NCBI GenBank assembly: GCA_964489955.1
Contig: CAZBAV010000017.1
Coordinates: forward strand, 1-64,000
Length of the DNA stretch: 64,000 nucleotides
Direction of reading: 5' to 3'
Source of the DNA: Leadbetterella sp964489955
GTDB lineage: Bacteria > Bacteroidota > Bacteroidia > Cytophagales > Spirosomataceae
The notes beneath the pieces are model-generated. The model was not told the origin of the DNA, made no database searches, and saw only the letters and a list, made by a program, of their open reading frames with translations. Below are positions 53,936 through 62,961 of the stretch, piece after piece; position 1 is the stretch's first letter; each line of letters starts with the position of its first letter. The translations under genes were made by a program, and so were the position numbers.

Positions 53936-55288
53936 TCACTTACCAAACTCTACTCTGAAAACATTTAATTCGTTAGCGGGGTTATTATAGTTGATAGTAG
54001 CTTTGTGTAGATGGACTATTTTACTAGTAAGCACTAAGCCCAATCCGAAACCAGCAGCATTTTTATTGTTTTGTCCCCTAAAAAAGGATTGGAAGAGAAG
54101 TTCTTTTTCGTCTCTTGTTAAGGTTTTTCCTTTGTTACTCACCTGAACAGACAGATTTCCAGTACAGTCAAATTCTATATCGGCAATACCATCTGTAGCA
54201 TACTTGATGCTATTTTCAAGAAGGTTTGAAAAAGCCTGTTTTATCAGGACTTTATTGGCTTTTACCGATAGTTTGGACTCGTCAAAAACATCTGGTTTAA
54301 AATGGACATTGAAGAGGAAATTTGGATAGATATACGCCCACTCTTCTATCAGACTAAATATGAGCTCATCTACACGTACTTGTGAGGTTTTCAAGTGTTG
54401 CCCTGACTCGATTTTTGATATTTCTAGCAACACGTCTACCATTTCTCCCAAAGACTTAGCCCGAACAATCTGGTTGTCAATAATCTCATCTTTATTTTTA
54501 TTTTTCTTGGCCTTCTCTAGCTCCGAAACCATTACCGCCAAAGGCGTTTTTAGTTCATGTGAAATATAATGGATGGTGTTTTTTTGAAATGAAAACGCAG
54601 CATTAGTTCGTTTAATAAGCTGGTTAAATTTCTCTGTAAGATACTTCAGCTCAAAGGTTGTTGACTTGATTGTTAGTCCCGAAGGAGTTTCTTCATTTAT
54701 ATCATAGTGTGTGAGTTTTTCTGCAAACAGAGTAAGAGGTTTGGCTATTCTATCTGATAGATAGTAGGTTACAGCTATGACCGCAGCAGAAATAAGAAGT
54801 GTAATGATGACAAGGATATTCCTGAGGTAATCTAGTTTGGAATATCCAAACGCGTCGTACGCCTTACTGAGTGCATAATAATGACTATTTCCACTTTCTA
54901 TGTATACGCCAATCAAGTCATAATTGCCTTCCTTAGTCTCAATCCAGCGAGTAGCGGGAGATAAATTGTGGAGGATTTCTTTATACTGTGCTATGGAAAG
55001 ATCATCTACACTTTTATAAATAAGGTCCTTGTTATTGTCAAAAACCAACATTTTTTCATCAAAAAAATCATGTATGCTCAGCTTATCCATAATTTTGGTA
55101 AGCTCTTCACTGTCTTTTTGGTATTCACCCAAAAAGTCTATGGTAAGTTTAATTTTCGAACTTTGCCTCTGCTGGAATTCTTCTTCTCTATATTCCGAAA
55201 AAAGCAAGTATACTAAGACCGATGAAACTATCGTCAGAGAAATTACTGTAGCAGAAAAATAGAGCAATATTTTGTTCCTGATTTTCAT
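53936..55288 (-). CDS. Sensor histidine kinase (CusS/CzcS-like position)
   Basis: 450 residues: two spans (about 8-30 and 157-177), a periplasmic domain of about 125 residues, a HAMP linker (178-232), a HisKA domain with His244 (HYISHELKTPLAVMV) and a HATPase_c domain (FSNLLENSIKYAT, FGLGLVLTSKIV). The periplasmic part is short enough for direct metal sensing; no obvious metal-binding cluster is seen. It follows the regulator gene by 50 bases and should control the efflux genes next to it. Confidence 0.92.
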   Translation of the reverse strand: MKIRNKILLYFSATVISLTIVSSVLVYLLFSEYREEEFQQRQSSKIKLTIDFLGEYQKDSEELTKIMDKLSIHDFFDEKMLVFDNNKDLIYKSVDDLSIAQYKEILHNLSPATRWIETKEGNYDLIGVYIESGNSHYYALSKAYDAFGYSKLDYLRNILVIITLLISAAVIAVTYYLSDRIAKPLTLFAEKLTHYDINEETPSGLTIKSTTFELKYLTEKFNQLIKRTNAAFSFQKNTIHYISHELKTPLAVMVSELEKAKKNKNKDEIIDNQIVRAKSLGEMVDVLLEISKIESGQHLKTSQVRVDELIFSLIEEWAYIYPNFLFNVHFKPDVFDESKLSVKANKVLIKQAFSNLLENSIKYATDGIADIEFDCTGNLSVQVSNKGKTLTRDEKELLFQSFFRGQNNKNAAGFGLGLVLTSKIVHLHKATINYNNPANELNVFRVEFGK

Positions 55289-55338
55289 GGGACTAATCTA
55301 TCTGTAAGAGTGGGTTAGGAATTTTCCCACGTTATTCT

Positions 55339-56019
55339 TCACTTTAAATCCAAATAATAGCCGTACCCAACTTTGGTTTTTATGGTATTATTACCAAAAG
55401 GCTTATCTAGTTTATTACGGAGGAAATTTACATAAACCTCAATGGTGTTGGTATTCACATCCACAGAATTTCCCCAAATTTCCTTAATAAGCTCGGCTTT
55501 GGAAACCAGCTCGCCCGGTTTTTTCATGAGCTTAAACAAAATTTGGTACTCACGTGGAGTGAGCGTTACTTCTATGTTATTTCGCATGACCTTTTTCTCA
55601 GAATCATTGAGTGTGATATCGCCTGCAAAAAATATCCGCTGGGCAGTATTTACACTGTTATTCTTTCTCTTAATGAGTGAGTTAACCCGCAGCATCAGCT
55701 CCCTCATATAAAAGGGTTTGGTGAGATAATCATCCGCTCCGCTATCGTATCCTTCCACTTTGTCTTCTAATTCTCCAAAAGCAGTAAGCATGATAACCGG
55801 AGTTTGCGTATCATGTTTTCTGAAATCCTTACAAATCTCAAAACCGTTTTTTCCTGGCAGATTTACATCCAACACCACACAGTCGTAGTGTTCACGCTGC
55901 AAGAGCCGGTCTGCCATGTTGCCATCAAACACATTTTGTACTGTAAAGCCTTCTGCCTTTAATGCTTCACAGATGTTGGCATTAAGCGTAGTGTCGTCTT
56001 CTATCAATAAAATATTCAC
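55339..56019 (-). CDS. Response regulator, OmpR family (efflux regulator)
   Basis: 226 residues: receiver with D8-D9 and Asp51 (CVVLDVNLPG), Lys in TKPFYMRELMLRV, then a winged-helix DNA-binding domain (TLTPREYQILFKLMKKPGELVSKAEL, in pieces; TNTIEVYVNFLRNKL). First gene of the unit regulator-kinase-channel-adaptor-pump. A -7 element lies at 56063-56070. Confidence 0.94.
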   Translation of the reverse strand: MNILLIEDDTTLNANICEALKAEGFTVQNVFDGNMADRLLQREHYDCVVLDVNLPGKNGFEICKDFRKHDTQTPVIMLTAFGELEDKVEGYDSGADDYLTKPFYMRELMLRVNSLIKRKNNSVNTAQRIFFAGDITLNDSEKKVMRNNIEVTLTPREYQILFKLMKKPGELVSKAELIKEIWGNSVDVNTNTIEVYVNFLRNKLDKPFGNNTIKTKVGYGYYLDLK

Positions 56020-56062
56020 GGAATTGTTTGGGATAACAGCAAAAAAATTCTCCTAACTATTC

Positions 56063-56070
56063 CAAAATTA
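56063..56070 (-). promoter_or_regulatory. Predicted -7 element of the efflux regulator unit
   Basis: TAATTTTG on the minus strand (exact TAnnTTTG), about 43 bases before the start codon. No well-spaced -33 TTG (nearest is 26 bases away). Confidence 0.45.
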
Positions 56071-56088
56071 AGAAGTTTATCTGAAAAA

Positions 56089-56715
56089 TCACCTGCCAAA
56101 GTACTTATTTATGGCTTCTACTTTGGAGTGTACGTGCATCTTTTCGTAGATATTGTATATATGTTTTCGCATCGTTTTTTCAGAGATAAAGAGGGCGTCT
56201 GCTATCTCTTTGTACATTAAACCTTTGGCTAAGTGCGTTAGTATTTCTTCTTCTCTTTTCGTTATTTTATAGAGTTCTTTTAAGTTAGCTTTTTGCCCAA
56301 AATGCATTTTTCGTACTACTTTTCGGGCAATGTCGCTACTCATCGGGCTGCCACCTTCATGGAGTTCTCGGATAGCGTCCAGCAAATCGTGATGGTCAGT
56401 TCCTTTGATGATGTAGCCGTTTGCACCCGCTCCAAGTGCTTCAAAAACCTTTTCGTCTTCATCATAAATGGTACACATCATAAATTCAACATTTGGGCAA
56501 ATCGGCTTTAAAATACCAACAGCCTCCGAACCCGATTTCCCCGGTAAACCTATGTCCATAAGGACCACATCGGGTAGTAAATCAGGGATTTGCTCTATAG
56601 CATCTTCTGCATTATGGAATGAAGCCACCCAATGATAATTTGGGTGCGATTCCAAGGCCTGCTTCAGGAGACCTTCTAGTTGTAAATTATCTTCTACTAT
56701 TACCACATTTATCAT
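56089..56715 (-). CDS. Response regulator, NarL/FixJ family
   Basis: 208 residues: receiver with E8-D9 and Asp54 (VVLMDIGLPG), then a LuxR-type helix-turn-helix (ITKREEEILTHLAKGLMYKEIA, in pieces; EKTMRKHIYNIYEKMHV). Its ATG overlaps the kinase stop by 4 bases (ATGA). It lies immediately before the efflux regulator gene but has its own partner kinase, so the two systems are probably separate. Confidence 0.93.
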   Translation of the reverse strand: MINVVIVEDNLQLEGLLKQALESHPNYHWVASFHNAEDAIEQIPDLLPDVVLMDIGLPGKSGSEAVGILKPICPNVEFMMCTIYDEDEKVFEALGAGANGYIIKGTDHHDLLDAIRELHEGGSPMSSDIARKVVRKMHFGQKANLKELYKITKREEEILTHLAKGLMYKEIADALFISEKTMRKHIYNIYEKMHVHSKVEAINKYFGR

Positions 56716-58634
56716 AACCTACATATAATTAGTATTTCTGTTCCTCTTTCATTCCGCCAATTTATCCGTCCTCCAAAACTCTCTATGTTTTTACGCATAT
56801 TACCCAAACCATTTCCTCTTTCCTGGACATCGGCATAAGAAAAACCCCTCCCATCATCTGAAAGGTTTATTTGTAGCGTATCTTTCGTCTTTGATAAGAC
56901 CATTTTTACACTCGAGGCCATACTGTGTTTTACAATATTATGGAGACCTTCCTTTATGGTAAGATATATGGCCCGTCTTTTTTCTCCTACCACCACACAG
57001 TCTTCAGTACTATCATGAAAATCAATAGAAATGCTTGATTCCGAAAGGAAAGAGTTTGCAAATTTTCTGATGTAAGCAGAAAGGCTATGCAGGCTATCAT
57101 TTTTACTATTAAGCGTCCAAACTACTTCATTTAGGGAAATTATAGTATTTTTTGCTGTTTTTTTAATCTGTGCAAGGCTATGTTCAAGGTCGGTGCTTTG
57201 GGGGTTAAGCATACTGCTAGATAGCACCAAGGACGTTAGCGAGGCTCCCAGGTCATCATGCAATTCCCGAGCTATCCGGTTCCTCTCTTCTAGCTGGCCT
57301 TCTAGCTTTAACCGTTCATTTTTCCAAACCTCGTTATCTCTTAGATTCTCCAATGTTTTCTTATGAATGGCAATTTTGCTCCGGTAGGTAATAAGCAAAA
57401 CAGATAGAATTCCTACTAAAGCAAATACGGAAAAAATAAGAAGCATAATGGTGTTCCGCTGGGACTCCATCTTAACCTGGTTTGCGAGATTGGAGTTTTC
57501 TGCTTGTATCCTATGACGTTCCAACTCAAACTCCTCCATCTTACGACTATTTTGTTCCTCATTTAGTTTTATTTGATGATTCATAGCATTGGCCATGAAA
57601 TTTAAAGCAGAGACATTGTCATGGGTAAGTTTGTAGTTTTTTGATATATGTAAAGCAAAATCCCTCTTAACTATAAGAGGGATATTCTCTGTTTGTTTTT
57701 TATAAATTTCTAGGGCTTTACTTATGTTGGTTTGTGAAAGAAGGCTACGGGCAAGCGTCACGGAGTTCATCGTAGCTATGGTTTCTGCCAGGTCAGAAAC
57801 TGCAACAATATACCGTAGAGAATCTCCAGAATTTGTTGTGAGTAGTACATTATCTTTTGCAAAGAAATAAGCAGAGTCCGGCATGCTTCTGTTCATATAC
57901 ATGGAATGCATAATCGTGTTTAACTCAAAATCTGTATCCCCTTGTGATTTGTATTGCCATGCTTTTTGCGTACTCTTTATAGACTTGGCAGTGTCTTTAG
58001 ACATCATATAATAGTTAGCAAGATTACCATACGAGCTTCTTATGGCATTGGAGTCATTCTTAACCTCTGCCCATTCGTGCAGATACTTTTTGGTATAGTC
58101 AATAGCTAAACGGTAGTTTCCTAGTTTATAATAGTGATCGGCGGAATTGAGGTACAAAGGCCAATTTTTTAGCGAATCCGGAGCTGTGTCTCTGTCCATA
58201 TATTCAATAGCCAGCTTGTTATAGTAGGTAGCCGAATCGTTGTTTCCTGCCACCTGAAAGACCATGGCTCTCATTCCGTAAATATCACAGTAGGTATTGG
58301 CGTCATCTAGTTTCTTCCCAAAAGTTACGGCTTGGTCAGAGATTTCTAATGCGGCATCAGGGTTGTACATTAAGGCTCCTGCCACAAAGACAGCGTTTCG
58401 GTATGCTCTGATAAGTCCGGCATCATCGTTTATATCGTGGCCCAATTTGATTGCAGACTTTACCATTTCCAAGCTAGCAGGCAAGTCTGTTTTACGTAGA
58501 TTTCGGGCATTATCTAGCACAGTTCTCATCGTATCAGAAAGCTCTTTTTGGTATATAGGGATTTCGGCTTGCTTTTTCTTTCCACAAGAAACAAACAGAA
58601 CTAAAGCAAGAATAAAAAGATAGGTATACTTCAC
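56712..58634 (-). CDS. Sensor histidine kinase with tetratricopeptide-type periplasmic domain
   Basis: 640 residues. A lipoprotein-like signal (MKYTYLFILALVLFVSC) is followed by about 330 residues of helical repeats of TPR type (AIEYMDRDTAPDSLKNWP, YRLAIDYTKKYLHEWAE), a coiled segment, one span at about 395-415 (NTIMLLIFSVFALVGILSVL) and a HisKA_3 domain with His459 in RELHDDLGASLTSL, then HATPase_c (GLHNIVKHS, LSDDGRGFS, GNGLGNMRKNI). The N-terminal Cys suggests anchoring in the membrane before the repeats. Signal unknown. Promoter at 58660-58667. Confidence 0.9.
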   Translation of the reverse strand: MKYTYLFILALVLFVSCGKKKQAEIPIYQKELSDTMRTVLDNARNLRKTDLPASLEMVKSAIKLGHDINDDAGLIRAYRNAVFVAGALMYNPDAALEISDQAVTFGKKLDDANTYCDIYGMRAMVFQVAGNNDSATYYNKLAIEYMDRDTAPDSLKNWPLYLNSADHYYKLGNYRLAIDYTKKYLHEWAEVKNDSNAIRSSYGNLANYYMMSKDTAKSIKSTQKAWQYKSQGDTDFELNTIMHSMYMNRSMPDSAYFFAKDNVLLTTNSGDSLRYIVAVSDLAETIATMNSVTLARSLLSQTNISKALEIYKKQTENIPLIVKRDFALHISKNYKLTHDNVSALNFMANAMNHQIKLNEEQNSRKMEEFELERHRIQAENSNLANQVKMESQRNTIMLLIFSVFALVGILSVLLITYRSKIAIHKKTLENLRDNEVWKNERLKLEGQLEERNRIARELHDDLGASLTSLVLSSSMLNPQSTDLEHSLAQIKKTAKNTIISLNEVVWTLNSKNDSLHSLSAYIRKFANSFLSESSISIDFHDSTEDCVVVGEKRRAIYLTIKEGLHNIVKHSMASSVKMVLSKTKDTLQINLSDDGRGFSYADVQERGNGLGNMRKNIESFGGRINWRNERGTEILIICRL

Positions 58635-58659
58635 AGCTTAGTTGGTTTTATCATACATT

Positions 58660-58667
58660 CAAATATA
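58660..58667 (-). promoter_or_regulatory. Predicted -7 element of the TPR kinase gene
   Basis: TATATTTG on the minus strand, an exact TAnnTTTG, giving a leader of about 22 bases. No -33 TTG at the right distance. Confidence 0.5.
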
Positions 58668-58767
58668 AGGTTATTAGTTCATTACCTTGTTCATTCTATC
58701 TGCTTCCTTTAACTTGTAATACAAAAAATACTACAAATTCAGTATTTCATTTGGTAGTTGACCACTG

Positions 58768-58775
58768 TAATTTTG
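58768..58775 (+). promoter_or_regulatory. Predicted -7 element before the first small secreted protein
   Basis: TAATTTTG, exact TAnnTTTG, 23 bases before the ATG at 58799; this excludes the longer frame starting at 58751. A TTG lies only 14 bases upstream. Confidence 0.5.
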
Positions 58776-58798
58776 GACAAGAAAAACCTACACTAATC

Positions 58799-59425
58799 AT
58801 GAAAAAACTCATTTTGATTCCCGCTCTTTTTTTACTGTGTTTTCCTGTTTTTTCGCAAGCACAAGAAGAAGTCTATGATAAAATAGAAAGCTCATATGCC
58901 TGGCTGAACCGAAAAATGCTAGATATATCTGTCACTTTTAATGCCAGCGAGGAGCAGTGGGCTTACTTGAAAAAAAATGAGTTTGTGGGTCTATCAATGG
59001 TAAGTAACCTAGGAGGTAATATTGCTAACTTTTATGAATTAACGCAAGATGATCGCTTAGGGAGCGATTGTCGCTATAAATCTACACCAAACTGCGAAAC
59101 AAGAATAGAGGGTTTTAAACCTAAGATCTACGTTCAAGTAAATCTAACTAAAATGGGTATGGATCCGGTGCAAATTAAGCTGGCAATGTATGGACTAGGT
59201 ACTCTGAGCTCGTTTTTAGGCTCCGACAACATTTATGGAACCAAAGCGGGCTGGAGACCGAAGGGAGATAGTGTGAAGTTCATTTATACTGTTGAGCCCG
59301 GCAAAGCCCAACCAAAGGTAGTTTGGAAAGCAGATGGAAGTGAGGTTTCTATTACCATGTATGTAACTTCAGAAGCCCCAGACTGGTCAGCAAATATGTC
59401 TAAAGCCCTGCATAAAGGTAAATAA
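58799..59425 (+). CDS. Secreted protein of unknown function
   Basis: 208 residues from ATG 58799 with a signal peptide (MKKLILIPALFLLCFPVFSQA). The mature protein contains two cysteines (CRYKSTPNC) and a C-terminal half with VKFIYTVEPGKAQPKVVWKA. I recognise no family. It is followed after 45 bases by another small secreted protein on the same strand; the two may be co-transcribed. Probably periplasmic. Confidence 0.7.
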   Translation: MKKLILIPALFLLCFPVFSQAQEEVYDKIESSYAWLNRKMLDISVTFNASEEQWAYLKKNEFVGLSMVSNLGGNIANFYELTQDDRLGSDCRYKSTPNCETRIEGFKPKIYVQVNLTKMGMDPVQIKLAMYGLGTLSSFLGSDNIYGTKAGWRPKGDSVKFIYTVEPGKAQPKVVWKADGSEVSITMYVTSEAPDWSANMSKALHKGK

Positions 59426-59470
59426 GAGAAGGTAAGTGCCCGTTTTTGAGTAGTTTAAACCAAGAAACAT

Positions 59471-59911
59471 ATGAAAGCTATCCTTTCTTTTACGCTTATA
59501 GTTATGTGTACTATATCGGCTTTAGCCCAGAGACCGGAAGTAGCCAATGTGTGTAAAGTGTATACCGGGAAAGAAGGCCTCCTTATTAGCACTTGCAGGA
59601 TAGGAGAAGAGCCAAAAAATGAAGTGCTGCTGAAAGTTACGGGTGTAGACCATCCCTGGAATAATAGGATTTTTAAGTCTACGGCCAATAAGTACAAGAA
59701 CAATTCTAGCAGCTCAGAGTTTAATATAGATTACCAAATAACAGACGGCGGAAAAACATACACCATACTTACGTACCGAGATGGAATATTTACTGCCTAT
59801 TTGACACCTTTTGGTACTCTACAAACAGAGCATAAATTAGTATATGACGAGTACGGTTCAAGAGAGTGTCGGCCAGAAAGATTTCTAACCGAATACCTTG
59901 AGCAAAAATAG
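59471..59911 (+). CDS. Small secreted protein of unknown function
   Basis: 146 residues with a signal peptide (MKAILSFTLIVMCTISALAQ). The rest has three cysteines (CKVYTGKEGLLISTCR and a late SRECRPE). No family recognised. It ends just before a bidirectional hairpin and converges on the glucosidase gene. Confidence 0.7.
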   Translation: MKAILSFTLIVMCTISALAQRPEVANVCKVYTGKEGLLISTCRIGEEPKNEVLLKVTGVDHPWNNRIFKSTANKYKNNSSSSEFNIDYQITDGGKTYTILTYRDGIFTAYLTPFGTLQTEHKLVYDEYGSRECRPERFLTEYLEQK

Positions 59912-59937
59912 TATTGCTGCTAAGTCCACATACAACT

Positions 59938-59966
59938 GTTCCGACTCACCATTTGGTGGTCGGAAC
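59938..59966. terminator. Bidirectional terminator before the glucosidase stop
   Basis: GTTCCGAC with GTCGGAAC plus CACC/GGTG (single-base bulge), 4-base loop, at 59938-59966. It ends 4 bases short of the stop codon of the minus-strand gene. Confidence 0.8.
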
Positions 59967-59969
59967 TAC

Positions 59970-62669
59970 TTATTTCTTTCCTTCTCCTACTTCTTGTATT
60001 AAATCTGCTACAAGACCGGTCCACCCTGTTTGATGCGAAGCCCCCAAACCCTTTCCATTATCACCATGGAAATACTCATTAAAAATATAATAAGGGGTAA
60101 AGTTTTCGTCTTGATTAAAAAGTTTTACACCTCCGTTAAACGGTTTCTCTCCTTCCTGGGTACCCTTAAAGATGTTTATCAGCTTCTCAGAAACCTTAAA
60201 AGCAGCGTCCTTCAAACTTACTATTTCGCCGGAATCAGTAGGGTACTCTAATTCAAAGTATTCTCCATAATACTCAGAATACTTATGTAAGGCATCTATT
60301 ATGAGGTAATTAAGCGGAAACCATATAGGTCCACGCCAATTTGAGTTTCCCCCCATGATAGAAAGGTCCGATTCTCCAGGTGTGTACGGTACGGAAAGCT
60401 TTTCTCCATGCAGATTAAAGTGATACGGGTTCTCTAGATGATATTTAGATAAGGAGCGTATACCGAAGTCCGATAAAAACTCACTTTCATCGAATAGCCG
60501 CTTAAATACCATTTTCATCCTGTGTCCGCGTAGTAGAGATAGTAGGTGGGTTTCTCCTTTACCCGGCTCATCCCAGCGGGAGATTAGGCTGGCCAAATCT
60601 GGGCGGTTAGTTAGTATCCAGTTTACACGACGTTTAAAATCAGGTAAGCGGTTTAGTAATTCATCGTCAATAACCTCTACAGCACAAAGCGGGATTAGTC
60701 CAACCAAAGACCTGATTTTTAGGAATAAAGTCTGGTTGTTTTGGGTGAAAATTTTATCGTAATAAAATTGGTCTTCCTCATCCCACAGCCCTAAACCTGA
60801 CTTGTTCATTGGTGTATTTATGGCTTCTGCTATGTGTAAGAAATGCTCGAAAAACTTAGAGGCCATGTCTTGGTATGCTGGTCTCTCCAAAGCTATTTCC
60901 ATGGCTATCCTTAGCATATTTAAGGTGTAAATGGCCATCCACCCCGTAGCGTCCGCTTGCTGTAACTTTACGCCTGGTATTTGGGCATTACGGTCAAATA
61001 CCCCAATATTATCTAAACCTAAGAATCCGCCACCAAAAATATTATTCCCATCGTCATCCTTTTGGTTTACCCACCAGGTAAAGTTAAGTAGCAGTTTATG
61101 AAACACTCTTTCTAAGAAAACGAGGTCTCCTTTTCCTCCATTTGCTTTTTTGTCATGCTCATACACTTTCCAAGTAGCCCAAGCATGTACAGGCGGGTTA
61201 ACATCCGAAAAGTTCCATTCATAAGCCGGTATTTGGCCATTAGGGTGCATATAATACTCCCGTAAAACTACAGCCAGCTGTCTTTTCGCAAAAGCAGGGT
61301 CTATTTTAGCAAGTGTAACCGTATGAAAAGCCAAGTCCCAAGCTGCAAACCACGGGTATTCCCATTTATCGGGCATGGAGAGGATATTGGCCATATATGC
61401 GTGGTGCCAAGGGCCATTCCGTACGTAATCCCTTCCTTTGAAATCAAAAGGCATTTTAGGATCTCCCTTCATCCATTGGTTTATGTTGTAGTAATAAAAC
61501 TGTTTACTCCACATCATACCAGCAAAAGCCTGTCTTTGTATGGCAAGGTTTTCGGGGTCGTTTACACCTTCTTGTATCAGTCCGAAGAAATCATCGGCTT
61601 CTTTAATTCTTTCTGTAAAAATTCTGTCAAAATCTTCGAAGGGATTTTGTAAATTGGTTTGGTCAGAAAAACGTAAACACACGGTTTCGGTTTGTCCGGG
61701 TCCTATATTTTTTTCATAAACGGCAGATGCTTTGGTTCCGATTCTGTTTGGGTTTACCGCAGCTTTATCTCCTTTTATTACATAATCATGGAAAGCATCC
61801 TTAACAAATGGGGACTCATTTTCTTTGCCATAGATACGCTTACTATTAGAGTCATTTTCAGTAAAAATGATTTCCGATGCCCCTTGACAGTAGAGCTTCA
61901 TGCGGTCAAAAAGCTGGTGATTAAGCTCAACTTGCGAGTTAGCTATCCCATTCAAGTTGGGTTTCTTTTCGTATTCTTTATATCCCCAAGACCATGTATT
62001 TCTAAACCATAGAGTTGGCAAAATAGTAAGTGGTGCGGCTTTAGAAGATCTGTTTACAGCTGTTATTTTTATACAAATATCATTCTCGGTCTCTTTGGCA
62101 TATTCTACAAAAACATCGAAATACTGGTTATTGTTAAAAACGCCAGTATCTACAATTTCGAATTCATCCTCTTTTCTTCCCCTCTTATGGTTTTGTGATT
62201 TAAGTTCATCATATGGGAAAGCACTCTGAGGATACTTATAGAGCATCTTCATATAAGAATGTGTGGGAGTACTATCTAAATAATAATACAGTTCTTTTAC
62301 ATCCTCACCATGGTTTCCCTCATTGTTGGTTAAGCCAAATAGTCTTTCTTTTAGAATGGGGTCTTTGTGATTCCACAATGCCACTGCAAAGCAGATATGT
62401 TGTTTATTGTCCGATATCCCACCAATACCATCTTCTCCCCAGCGGTATGCTTTAGATCGGGATAAATCATGGCTTATATAATTCCAAGCGTCACCATTTT
62501 GGCTATAATCCTCTCTTACTGTACCCCATTGGCGTTCTGACAAATAAGGCCCCCACTTTTTCCATCCTTTATTATCATTTCTTTCTTCTAACCTTTTCTT
62601 TTCGGCTGTCGCCAATAACTTTTCGTACTTCACTTTTCGTTTTCGTTTATATGCCTTAGCTATTTCCAA
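59970..62669 (-). CDS. GH63-type glucosidase (MGH1-like)
   Basis: 899 residues without a signal peptide, so cytoplasmic. GPYLSERQWGTVREDYS, HDLSRSKAYRWGEDGIGG and the C-terminal catalytic region (WYFAAWDLAFHTVTLAKIDP-like EYPWFAAWDLAFHT, NPPVHAWATWKVYE, GNSNWRGPIWFPLNYL, SHQTGWTGLVADLI) identify a large MGH1-type member of GH63 with (alpha/alpha)6 barrel. It probably cleaves short glucose-containing oligosaccharides. There is no ATG: the frame starts with TTG at 62669 or, more downstream, GTG at 62633, and a promoter sits almost on the TTG. Confidence 0.88.
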   Translation of the reverse strand: MEIAKAYKRKRKVKYEKLLATAEKKRLEERNDNKGWKKWGPYLSERQWGTVREDYSQNGDAWNYISHDLSRSKAYRWGEDGIGGISDNKQHICFAVALWNHKDPILKERLFGLTNNEGNHGEDVKELYYYLDSTPTHSYMKMLYKYPQSAFPYDELKSQNHKRGRKEDEFEIVDTGVFNNNQYFDVFVEYAKETENDICIKITAVNRSSKAAPLTILPTLWFRNTWSWGYKEYEKKPNLNGIANSQVELNHQLFDRMKLYCQGASEIIFTENDSNSKRIYGKENESPFVKDAFHDYVIKGDKAAVNPNRIGTKASAVYEKNIGPGQTETVCLRFSDQTNLQNPFEDFDRIFTERIKEADDFFGLIQEGVNDPENLAIQRQAFAGMMWSKQFYYYNINQWMKGDPKMPFDFKGRDYVRNGPWHHAYMANILSMPDKWEYPWFAAWDLAFHTVTLAKIDPAFAKRQLAVVLREYYMHPNGQIPAYEWNFSDVNPPVHAWATWKVYEHDKKANGGKGDLVFLERVFHKLLLNFTWWVNQKDDDGNNIFGGGFLGLDNIGVFDRNAQIPGVKLQQADATGWMAIYTLNMLRIAMEIALERPAYQDMASKFFEHFLHIAEAINTPMNKSGLGLWDEEDQFYYDKIFTQNNQTLFLKIRSLVGLIPLCAVEVIDDELLNRLPDFKRRVNWILTNRPDLASLISRWDEPGKGETHLLSLLRGHRMKMVFKRLFDESEFLSDFGIRSLSKYHLENPYHFNLHGEKLSVPYTPGESDLSIMGGNSNWRGPIWFPLNYLIIDALHKYSEYYGEYFELEYPTDSGEIVSLKDAAFKVSEKLINIFKGTQEGEKPFNGGVKLFNQDENFTPYYIFNEYFHGDNGKGLGASHQTGWTGLVADLIQEVGEGKK

Positions 62670-62670
62670 A

Positions 62671-62700
62671 ACAGCCCAAAACTATCTGTCAACAGCCCAA
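62671..62700. repeat. 21-bp spaced direct repeat before the glucosidase gene
   Basis: ACAGCCCAA occurs at 62671-62679 and 62692-62700, two helical turns apart, overlapping the -7 element. Operator-like. Confidence 0.5.
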
Positions 62701-62708
62701 TATAGCAA
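62677..62708 (-). promoter_or_regulatory. Promoter of the glucosidase gene
   Basis: Minus strand: TTG (62708-62706), 21-base spacer, TAGTTTTG (62684-62677). The transcript start would fall within a few bases of the TTG at 62669. Confidence 0.6.
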
Positions 62709-62961
62709 GTGTTTAAGTCGTTCTCCTACTTTTAGTTTTCACAATTGGAGGTGGTAAAATGCTTTTGCGGGTATAATACCAATCTAAAAGAAAATAATCC
62801 TATACATTTCTCATGATTAGTACACAAAGAGCAGTTGGCCAGTCCCTTAAAAATATCACCTTTAAATATTTTGTGTAATCTTTCTTTAAAACATGGTAGC
62901 TATCAATATCTAAGTGTATAGATATTAAAATCAAATCCTGCATTTTCAATAGGGTCTAAAC
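62709..62961. other. Intergenic region between birA and the glucosidase gene
   Basis: About 250 AT-rich bases downstream of birA. No terminator, gene or further promoter evident. Confidence 0.5.
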
